64,000 nt of DNA, from the NCBI GenBank assembly GCA_026392465.1, contig JAPLCA010000024.1, positions 1 to 64,000 of the forward strand, in the 5' to 3' direction. Source of the stretch: Propionibacteriales bacterium. Its GTDB lineage: Bacteria > Actinomycetota > Actinomycetes > Propionibacteriales > Nocardioidaceae. Of this stretch, positions 57,448 through 64,000 are shown one piece after another; the first letter of the stretch is position 1, and each line of letters starts with the position of its first letter. A model generated the notes under the pieces. It saw only the letters and a list, made by a program, of their open reading frames with translations. It did no database searches and was not told the DNA's origin. The position numbers and the translations under genes were made by a program.

Positions 57448-58320
57448 GTGACCGAGAAGCTGCGCCTCATGCACGTGCACGCGCACCCCGACGACGAGTC
57501 GAGCAAGGGTGCGGCGTCGACCGCCCGCTACGTCGCCGAGGGGGTCGACGTCCACGTCGTCACCTGCACGGGTGGCGAGCGCGGCAGCATCCTCAACCCG
57601 CAGTTCAAGCACCCGGGCATCGAGGAGAACCCCGAGCTCATCGCGGAGATCCGTCGCGAGGAGATGGATCGTGCCCGCGAGATCCTCGGTGTGAAGCAGG
57701 ACTGGCTCGGCTTCGTCGACTCGGGGTGGCCCGAGGGCGACCCGAAGCCGCCGCTGCCGGAGGGCTGCTTCGGCCTGGTCCCGGTCGAGGCGGCGGCGGT
57801 CCCGCTCGTGCGCCTGGTCCGCTCGTTCCGTCCGCACGTGCTCACCACCTACGACGAGAACGGCGGCTACCCGCACCCCGACCACATCAAGTGCCACGAG
57901 ATCAGCGTGTTCGCGTACGAGAAGGCGGCCGACCCGACGTGGCACCCGGAGCTCGGCGAGGCGTGGCAGGTCAGCAAGCTGTACTACCACCTCGGCTGGA
58001 ACTGGCAGAAGCTCACGGCAATCTCCGAGGCGCTCGAGCGGCACGGACTCGACAACCCCTACGCCGAGCGGATGAAGGAGTGGGAGCGCAAGCCCGAGGA
58101 CGAGGCACGGCTGACCACGCGGGTCGAGTGCGCGGAGTACTTCCCCGTGCGAGACGCGGCGCTGCTCGCCCACGCCACGCAGATCGACCCGGACGGCTGG
58201 TTCTTCTCCGTCCCCAACGAGGTGCAGGCCGAGGCGTGGCCCACGGAGGACTACCAGCTCGTCGACTCCAAGGTCGAGACGACGGTGCCGGAGGACGACC
58301 TCTTCGCCGGACTGCGCTGA
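57448..58320 (+). CDS. mca: Mycothiol S-conjugate amidase
   Basis: 290 aa. LmbE-like zinc deacetylase fold: HAHPDDESSKGAAS at the start holds the His and Asp zinc ligands, and YPHPDHIKCHE the third. Mca cleaves mycothiol conjugates of toxins to release mercapturic acids. The length and the C-terminal extension (DYQLVDSKVETTVPEDDLF) distinguish it from MshB. The GTG start is 6 nt after an AAGACT box. It is a strong marker for an actinomycete. Confidence 0.96.
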   Translation: MTEKLRLMHVHAHPDDESSKGAASTARYVAEGVDVHVVTCTGGERGSILNPQFKHPGIEENPELIAEIRREEMDRAREILGVKQDWLGFVDSGWPEGDPKPPLPEGCFGLVPVEAAAVPLVRLVRSFRPHVLTTYDENGGYPHPDHIKCHEISVFAYEKAADPTWHPELGEAWQVSKLYYHLGWNWQKLTAISEALERHGLDNPYAERMKEWERKPEDEARLTTRVECAEYFPVRDAALLAHATQIDPDGWFFSVPNEVQAEAWPTEDYQLVDSKVETTVPEDDLFAGLR

Positions 58321-58342
58321 CCTCGCCGACGTCGCGGCCCCG

Positions 58343-58348
58343 TAGGAT
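58343..58348 (+). promoter_or_regulatory. -10 box (TAGGAT) of a leaderless transcript
   Basis: TAGGAT ends 6 nt before the ATG at 58355. Confidence 0.55.
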
Positions 58349-58354
58349 GACGGC

Positions 58355-58603
58355 ATGAACGAGCTCGTGACGTACCTGGTGACGGCCGAGCGGCCGCGTG
58401 GTCTCGACCCGAACATCGTGCGTCCCGGCTGGCTCGCCCTCGGGATCGTCGCGCTGCTCGGCGTGGCCGTGTTCTTCCTGGCCAAGTCGTTCGCGAAGCA
58501 CACGAAGCGCGCGGCGCAGCCCTGGGAGGGCGACGCCGACGAGACGACGTCGTCGACCTCGCGCGGCCGCTCGGCGGACGAGGGCCCGGTCAGCCGGGAC
58601 TGA
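58355..58603 (+). CDS. Small membrane protein downstream of mca
   Basis: 82 aa: an N-terminal LVTYLVTAERPRGLDPNIVR segment, one transmembrane helix (about 26-44) and an acidic, Ser/Thr-rich cytoplasmic tail. A small protein of this kind is commonly found after mca in actinomycetes. Its function is unknown. Confidence 0.75.
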   Translation: MNELVTYLVTAERPRGLDPNIVRPGWLALGIVALLGVAVFFLAKSFAKHTKRAAQPWEGDADETTSSTSRGRSADEGPVSRD

Positions 58604-58651
58604 CGCGCGGCCGGCTGGCGCGCGCGAGAGTTCGCTCAGGCGCCGGGAGAG

Positions 58652-58704
58652 CGAAGGATTCTTCCTTCGCGTGGACCGTGCCACGAGTAAGGAAGAATCC
58701 CTCG
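58652..58704. repeat. Imperfect long hairpin, ATTCTTCC-containing arms
   Basis: Arms 58652-58674 and 58681-58704 pair with a few mismatches around ACCGTG. The A/T-rich arm core is unlike its GC-rich setting. It lies directly before the 113-bp element. Confidence 0.65.
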
Positions 58705-58724
58705 TCATTCCCACCGCAAGGGGC

Positions 58725-58837
58725 ACGCAAGACTCTGCGTTCGCGTGCGACGATCGAATGCTTCTGCGTTGGTGACGGGATCCCGTAGCAAACGCAGCAT
58801 CCTCGACCCTCCCGCGCACGAACGCAGACTCCTGCGT
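58725..58837. repeat. 113-bp nested palindromic intergenic element, copy 2
   Basis: The same box order and spacing as 2457-2569: ACGCA-N6-TGCGT first, CTGCGTT (58764-58770), a perfect ACGGGATCCCGT centre, AACGCAG (58791-58797) and ACGCAG-N4-CTGCGT last (58822-58837). The spacer sequences differ, and the boxes and distances are kept. Confidence 0.75.
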
Positions 58838-59073
58838 GCCACACGAGCCACAGTCCGAGTGCCCGACCCAGTGCCGGTCCCGGCCGGCCCGGTCGAGGCC
58901 CTTGCGGAGACCACACCCAGCGCCAGCCGAGGCAACGCACACACAAGGTCACGACGACGACGGCAGCCAGCGCAGCCGCAGGACGACCGGAAGCCACGCC
59001 GACGCAGCCGCAGGTCACCGCGCCCCCATCCGCGCCGCGCGCGAGGTGGGCGCGTCCCTGGCAGGGTTGAGGT

Positions 59074-61092
59074 GTGCCGAACCGACTCAGCGCCGCGACC
59101 AGCCCGTACCTGCTGCAGCACGCCGACAACCCCGTCGACTGGTGGGAGTGGGGTGAGGAGGCGCTCGCCCTCGCGCAGTCGCTCGACCGCCCGATCCTGC
59201 TCAGCGTCGGCTACGCGGCATGCCACTGGTGCCACGTGATGGCGCACGAGTCCTTCGAGGATCCCGCGACGGCGCAGTTCATGAACGACCACTTCGTCAA
59301 CGTGAAGGTCGACCGGGAGGAGCGTCCCGACGTCGACGCGGTCTACATGCGCGCCACGCAGGCCATGACCGGCCAGGGCGGCTGGCCCATGACCGTCGTG
59401 CTCGCCCCGTCGGGCGAGCCGTTCTTCGCCGGGACGTACTTCCCGCCGGAGCCGCGCCAGGGGCACCCGGCCTTCACGCAGGTGCTGCAGGCCCTGGCCG
59501 ACGCCTGGGAGAACCGTCGCGACGAGGTGATGCAGGTGGGCGCCGACGTGCTCGCCCACCTGCGCGACACGGTCGACGCCGGCGGCTCCGCGCTCGACGC
59601 CGACGCGCTCGACGCCGCGCAGTCGGTGCTCTCGAGCCAGCACGACGACGAGGCGGGCGGCTACGCGGGCAGCCCCAAGTTCCCGCCGTCGATGGTGCTG
59701 GAGGCGTGCCTGCGGCACTGGGCGCGCACCGGCACCGAGCGCTCGCTGGAGATGGTGCGCACGACGTGCGAGGCGATGGCGCGCAGCGGCACCTACGACC
59801 AGCTGGGCGGCGGCTTCGCCCGCTACGGCGTCGACCGGTACTGGCAGGTGCCGCACTTCGAGAAGATGCTGTACGACAACGCCCAGCTGCTGCGGGTGTA
59901 CCTCCACTGGTGGCGCGCGGAGCGGGCCTCCAGCGACGAGCGACGCCAGGCGTTCGCCCGCCGCGTGGCCGTCGAGACCGCCGACTTCCTGCTCACCGAG
60001 CTGGGCACGCCGGAGGGCGGCTTCGCGTCGGCGCTCGACGCCGACAGCGCCGACCCGACCGGCGCCGTCCACGAGGGCGCGTACTACGCCTGGAACCCGA
60101 ACCAGCTCATGCGGCTGCTCGGCGCCTCCGACGGCGCATGGACGGCGCGGCTCCTGGGCGTCACGGGCGCGGGCACGTTCGAGCGCGGCTTCTCGACCCT
60201 GCAGCTCCTGGAGGACCCCGACGACCCGGACCGGTGGGCGACGATCCGCGCGCGGCTCCTCGACGCGCGCTCCCAGCGGGCCCGCCCGGCGCGCGACGAC
60301 AAGGTCGTGGCCGCGTGGAACGCGCTGGCCGTGATCGCCCTGGCCGAGGCAGGGGTGCTGCTCGAGGACGAGCGGTACACCGAGGCCGCCGTGCGGACGG
60401 CGACCCTGCTCGCCGACGTGCACCTCCGCGACGACGGACGCGTCCTGCGCGCCTCGCGTGACGGGGTCGCGGGCGAGCATGCCGGCGTCCTCGAGGACCA
60501 TGCGACCGTCGCCGAGGCCTTCGTGGCCACGCTCGGCGTCACGGGCGACGCAGTGTGGCTCGAGCGGGCGCAGACGGTGCTCGACCGCGTGCTCGACCAC
60601 TTCGGCGCCGACGACGGCGGCTTCTACGACACGGCCGACGACGCGTCCGACCTCGTCGTGCGACCGCAGGACGCGTCCGACAACGCCTACCCGTCGGGCA
60701 CCTCCGCGGCGGCGCACGCCCTCGTCGCGGCGGCCGCCGTGACGGGGGAGCCGCGCTACCGCGACGCCGCCGAGCGCGCGGTACGGGCCGCGGCGCAGCT
60801 GGGGGAGAAGGTGCCCCGGTTCGCGGGGTGGACGCTGGCGGCGGCCGAGGCCCTGCTGGCCGGACCGGACGAGATCGCCGTGGTCGGCCCGGACGCGCAG
60901 GAGCGTCAGGACCTGCACCGCGCCGCGCTCCTGCGCACGTCGCCCGCCGTCGTCGTGGCCGCCGCGACGGCGACACCTGCCGTGCCCCTGCTCGCCGACC
61001 GGGGCGCGGTCGAGGGTCGGGCCACGGCCTACGTGTGCCGCGACCACGTGTGCGCGCTGCCCGTCACCGACCCCGCGGCGCTCCTGCCCTAG
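59074..61092 (+). CDS. Thioredoxin domain-containing protein (DUF255/YyaL)
   Basis: 672 aa. The N-terminal thioredoxin-like domain has the motif CHWCHVM (about 50-56) after [18 protein letters not shown], the family's hallmark. The rest is a six-hairpin-glycosidase-like helical barrel with [20 protein letters not shown]. Homologues in all kingdoms (SPATA20) have no settled function. GTG start. Confidence 0.92.
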   Translation: MPNRLSAATSPYLLQHADNPVDWWEWGEEALALAQSLDRPILLSVGYAACHWCHVMAHESFEDPATAQFMNDHFVNVKVDREERPDVDAVYMRATQAMTGQGGWPMTVVLAPSGEPFFAGTYFPPEPRQGHPAFTQVLQALADAWENRRDEVMQVGADVLAHLRDTVDAGGSALDADALDAAQSVLSSQHDDEAGGYAGSPKFPPSMVLEACLRHWARTGTERSLEMVRTTCEAMARSGTYDQLGGGFARYGVDRYWQVPHFEKMLYDNAQLLRVYLHWWRAERASSDERRQAFARRVAVETADFLLTELGTPEGGFASALDADSADPTGAVHEGAYYAWNPNQLMRLLGASDGAWTARLLGVTGAGTFERGFSTLQLLEDPDDPDRWATIRARLLDARSQRARPARDDKVVAAWNALAVIALAEAGVLLEDERYTEAAVRTATLLADVHLRDDGRVLRASRDGVAGEHAGVLEDHATVAEAFVATLGVTGDAVWLERAQTVLDRVLDHFGADDGGFYDTADDASDLVVRPQDASDNAYPSGTSAAAHALVAAAAVTGEPRYRDAAERAVRAAAQLGEKVPRFAGWTLAAAEALLAGPDEIAVVGPDAQERQDLHRAALLRTSPAVVVAAATATPAVPLLADRGAVEGRATAYVCRDHVCALPVTDPAALLP

Positions 61093-61374
61093 TCGCTGCG
61101 GCGGTCGGCGTCAACCCTTCTTCGGGTTCCGTGAACGACGCTACCGGTGGCCGCCGAGCACCCCGTACCGTCGTCGTACGAGACGGATACGTAGCGGGGC
61201 CGCACGGCCTCGCCACGTCCTGGGCTCCGACGTCGGCCTGCCCCGCCCCCGAGGGGGCCGGCGTCGGACCTGTGCCGCGATCCTCGGTGTTGAGGTGCTC
61301 CAGGGGAGCGGCACGGGCACGGGGCCGTCGGCGACGTCCTTCCGAGCGTCGCCGGCGGCGCCCGCTGACGACGC

Positions 61375-63912
61375 TCAGGCGGGACCCACGTCGGTGACGG
61401 TCACGGCCGCCTCGCCGGCGGCGTCGCTCGCGTCGAGGTCGACCTCGGCGGAGATGCCCCAGTCGCGATGCCCCTCCGGGTCGTCGAACGTCTGCCGCAC
61501 CCGCCAGCGCCGTCCGTCAGGCCCGGACTCGGCGGCGATGTCGAGGAACGCCGGGCCCCGTGCCTCGGGTCCGGTGCCGAGGTGGTCGTACTCGGCCCGG
61601 TAGGCGGTGAGCGCCTCGCGCCACGCGTCGGCGTCCCACCCCGACTCGCCGTCGAGGTCGCCCAGGGCGTCCCAGTGGCCGAGCGCCGCGAGCTCCACGC
61701 GTCGGAACAGCGCGTTGCGGACCAGCACGCGGAACGCGCGCTCGTTCGCCGTGACCGGGCGGATCGTCTGCTCGCCGTCGGCCACGGCGTGCGCACGGTC
61801 GAGGCTGTCGGGGTCGGCAGGATTGACCAGCGCCTCCCATTCATCGAGCAGGCTCGAGTCGGTCTGGCGCACCAGCTCGCCCAGCCACGCCGTCAGGTCG
61901 GTCAGCTCCTCGGTGCGCGCGGAGGCCGGCACCGTCCGCTCGAGCGCCTTGTACGCGTCCGACAGGTAGCGCAGCACCATGCCCTCGGACCGTGCGAGCC
62001 CGTAGTCGGACACCAGCTCGGAGAACGTCATGGCGCGCTCCGCCATCTCGCGCACGACCGACTTCGGTCGCAGCGGGTGGTCCGCCACCCACGGGTGACC
62101 CTGGCGGTAGGTCTCGTACGCAGCCTCCAGCAGGTCCCGCAGCGGCTTCGGGTGCTCGACCTCCTCGAGCAGCTCCATCCGGTCGTCGTACTCCAGCCCG
62201 TCGGCCTTCATCTGTGCGATCGCCTCACCACGTGCCCGGTGCACCTGGGCGGCGATGATCGGGCGCGGGTCCTCCAGCGTCGCCTCGATGACCGACACGA
62301 CGTCGAGCGCGTACTCCGGCGACTCCACGTCGAGCAGCTCGAGCGTGGCCACCGCGAACGGCGACAGTGGCTGGTTGAGCGCGAAGTCGCGCTGCAGGTC
62401 GACGGTCAGCCGCAGCGTCCGCCCGTCCGGGTCGGGCGACGTCGCGTCGATCCGCTCGACGACCCCGCCGGCCACCAGCGCGTCGACGATCTCGCGCACC
62501 CTGCCCTGCAGCCGCTCGACCTCCTCGGGCCGGACGACGCTCTCCTCGACGAGGTGGTCGAGCGCGGCGACCGCGTCACCCGGACGCTGGAGGACGTCGA
62601 GCACCATCGCGTGGGTGACCTGCATGCGGGGCACGAGAGGCTCCGGGGTGCCGTTCACCAGCTTGTCGAACGTGGCCTCGTTCCACGACACGTGACCCTC
62701 GGGGGCCTTCTTGCGCTGCACCTTGCGCAGCTTCTTCGGGTCGTCGCCGGCCTTCGCGATCGCCTTCGCGTTCTCGATGTCGTGCTCGGGCGCGAGCACC
62801 ACCACGTGGCCGACGGTGTCGTAGCCGGCGCGCCCGGCCCGACCGGCGATCTGCGCGAACTCCCGCACCTGCAGCTGGCGCTGGCGGCGGCCGTCGTACT
62901 TCGTCAGCCCGCTGAACAGCACGGTGCGGATCGGCACGTTGATGCCGACGCCGAGTGTGTCAGTGCCGCACACCACCTTGAGCAGACCCTGCTGCGCCAG
63001 GCGCTCCACGAGTCGTCGGTAGCGCGGCAGCATGCCCGCGTGGTGCACCCCGATGCCCATGCGCACCAGACGCGACAGGGTCTTCCCGAACGCCGAGGTG
63101 AAGCGGAAGCTGCCGATCGCCTCGGCGATCTCGTCGCGCTCCGCCCGCGTGGCCAGCGCGACGCTGCTGAGCGCCTGGGCGCGCTCCAGCGCCGACGCCT
63201 GGGTGAAGTGCACGATGTACACCGGCGCCTGGCCGGTCTGCACGAGCTCGGTCACCACGTCCTGGACCGGCGACACCACGTACTCGTTCACCAGGGGGAC
63301 GGGACGTTCCGACGACGCCACGAGGGCGGTGTCGCGCCCCGTCCGGCGGGTGAGGTCGTCGCGCAACGTGGTCGTGTCGCCGAGCGTGGCCGACATGAGC
63401 AGTGCCTGGGCGCGCGGCAGCTCGACGAGCGGCACCTGCCACGCCCATCCGCGGTCGGGGTCGGCGTAGAAGTGGAACTCGTCCATGACGACGAGGCCGA
63501 TGTCGGCCGCTGCCCCCTCGCGCAGCGCCAGGTTCGCCAGCACCTCGGCCGTCGCCACCACCACGGGTGCGTCCGCGTTGACGGAGGCGTCGCCCGTGAG
63601 CATGCCGACGTCGTCGGCGCCGAACACGTCGCACAGGTCGAAGAACTTCTCGCTCACCAGGGCCTTGATCGGCGCCGTGTAGACGGCGCACTCGCCGCGG
63701 GCCAGGGCGCCGGCGATGGCCGCCGTGGCCACGAGGCTCTTGCCGGAGCCGGTGGGCGTGGCGAGCACGACGTTCGAGCCCGACAGCAGCTCGAGGACCG
63801 CCTCCTCCTGCGCCGGGTACATGCTCATCCCGCGCGAGTCGACCCACGCCTCGACCGCGTCGAACACGTCGTCGGGGCTGGCTCCCTCCGGGACGTGCAG
63901 CGCGGGGCTCAC
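61375..63912 (-). CDS. DEAD/DEAH-box helicase with DUF3516 C-terminus
   Basis: 845 aa. Superfamily 2 helicase: Walker A ATPTGSGKSLV (about 51-61), box II MDEFHFY, SAT motif LLMSATLGD, and QIAGRAGRAGYDTVG. The C-terminal ~350 residues match DUF3516 of actinobacterial Ski2/Mtr4-like helicases. The start GTG 63912 overlaps the stop of the membrane-protein gene upstream (GTGA). Role probably in RNA processing or repair. The ~280-bp gap on its 3' side shows only a weak hairpin (AACCC/GGGTT near 61112) and no gene. Confidence 0.93.
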   Translation of the reverse strand: MSPALHVPEGASPDDVFDAVEAWVDSRGMSMYPAQEEAVLELLSGSNVVLATPTGSGKSLVATAAIAGALARGECAVYTAPIKALVSEKFFDLCDVFGADDVGMLTGDASVNADAPVVVATAEVLANLALREGAAADIGLVVMDEFHFYADPDRGWAWQVPLVELPRAQALLMSATLGDTTTLRDDLTRRTGRDTALVASSERPVPLVNEYVVSPVQDVVTELVQTGQAPVYIVHFTQASALERAQALSSVALATRAERDEIAEAIGSFRFTSAFGKTLSRLVRMGIGVHHAGMLPRYRRLVERLAQQGLLKVVCGTDTLGVGINVPIRTVLFSGLTKYDGRRQRQLQVREFAQIAGRAGRAGYDTVGHVVVLAPEHDIENAKAIAKAGDDPKKLRKVQRKKAPEGHVSWNEATFDKLVNGTPEPLVPRMQVTHAMVLDVLQRPGDAVAALDHLVEESVVRPEEVERLQGRVREIVDALVAGGVVERIDATSPDPDGRTLRLTVDLQRDFALNQPLSPFAVATLELLDVESPEYALDVVSVIEATLEDPRPIIAAQVHRARGEAIAQMKADGLEYDDRMELLEEVEHPKPLRDLLEAAYETYRQGHPWVADHPLRPKSVVREMAERAMTFSELVSDYGLARSEGMVLRYLSDAYKALERTVPASARTEELTDLTAWLGELVRQTDSSLLDEWEALVNPADPDSLDRAHAVADGEQTIRPVTANERAFRVLVRNALFRRVELAALGHWDALGDLDGESGWDADAWREALTAYRAEYDHLGTGPEARGPAFLDIAAESGPDGRRWRVRQTFDDPEGHRDWGISAEVDLDASDAAGEAAVTVTDVGPA

Positions 63913-64000
63913 CGCTGCTGGTAGGCGAGCAGGCTCACGCCGATGTAGTGCACGACGAACGCGGCGATCGTGAGCGTGTGGAACACCTCGTGGAAGCCGT
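63909..64000 (-). CDS. Hemolysin III/TrhA-family membrane protein, C-terminal end (partial)
   Basis: Only the last 30 codons are inside the window: GFHEVFHTLTIAAFVVHYIG, the typical end of TrhA/PAQR-like proteins with the conserved H-x-x-x-H pattern. Its stop overlaps the helicase start by 4 nt. The family includes membrane proteins of unclear enzymatic role. Confidence 0.8.
   Translation of the reverse strand, partial: GFHEVFHTLTIAAFVVHYIGVSLLAYQQR

Larger units (their letters stand above)
58604..59073. other. 470-bp gene-free gap with palindromic elements
   Basis: No convincing gene. Contents: an imperfect 23-bp inverted repeat (58652-58674 with 58681-58704, arms containing GGATTCTTCCTT), the second 113-bp palindromic element (58725-58837), and about 230 bp of featureless GC-rich sequence before the next GTG. 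Confidence 0.7.

Overview
The window is one continuous stretch of very GC-rich DNA, about 70% by eye. It codes densely on both strands, uses many GTG starts and has frequent 4-nt start/stop overlaps. A mycothiol S-conjugate amidase (mca, 57448-58320), DUF501 and DUF4307 proteins and a BRCT-tailed PIF1-like helicase indicate a mycothiol-producing actinomycete. The gene orders eno-ftsB-DUF501 and ilvA/greA/DUF4307/mca, together with the dispersed repeat family, make a Nocardioidaceae relative (Nocardioides/Aeromicrobium-like) plausible. That last step is inference.

Layout. 0-5 kb: end of a methylmalonyl-CoA mutase, meaB, a lipoprotein, mazG, eno, a DivIC/FtsB-like protein and DUF501. 5-9.6 kb: a MarR/VOC pair and a CitA/CitB-type two-component system divergent from a dicarboxylate symporter. 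This block lies between DUF501 and the Ppx/GppA gene, which often adjoin in relatives. 10.6-13.6 kb: a DksA-type regulator, DUF1232, a 2-hydroxyacid dehydrogenase and an aldo/keto reductase. 14.0-15.7 kb: a secreted, lysine-rich, toxin-like protein, two paralogous small membrane proteins and an orphan copy of the toxin tail, arranged like a polymorphic toxin-immunity locus. 15.9-21 kb: helicase-BRCT, a MerR-controlled FMN reductase/esterase-like pair, a macro-domain protein and an unusual tRNA. 21.1-22.8 kb: a lower-GC insert with a frameshifted P-loop ATPase. 22.8-28.2 kb: MFS pump/TetR, HrpB helicase and a hypothetical protein. 28.5-31.4 kb: a transketolase-like E1 enzyme and an Lrp regulator. 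31.4-35.5 kb: a TetR-controlled, probably aromatic, catabolic operon (FAH, VOC dioxygenase-like, flavin monooxygenase). 35.6-36.9 kb: a lower-GC FRG-domain gene between two copies of the 5' end of the uracil permease gene. 36.9-48 kb: mostly housekeeping genes (uraA, trmB, YccA-type, SGNH hydrolase, phosphatase, GNAT, SDR, Hsp20, Mug, MFS). 47.9-51.8 kb: a molybdoenzyme-ferredoxin-moaD operon in which a deletion appears to have joined a truncated ferredoxin reductase to the last codons of moaA. 51.9-64 kb: small membrane proteins, msrA, a PerM permease, ilvA, TetR, greA, DUF4307, mca, a thioredoxin-like DUF255 protein, a DUF3516 helicase and the end of a hemolysin III-type gene.

Regulation is unusually readable. 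Many genes have a TANNNT -10 box exactly 6 nt before the start codon, which implies leaderless mRNAs. Several intergenic gaps hold paired palindromes next to a regulator gene. The strongest candidates for something new are the toxin/immunity-like module (14058-15679), a 113-bp nested palindromic element present twice with identical internal spacing (2457-2569 and 58725-58837), the duplicated uraA 5' end around the FRG gene, and the class I tRNA with a UAA anticodon. I found no rRNA genes, CRISPR array, transposase or integrase.
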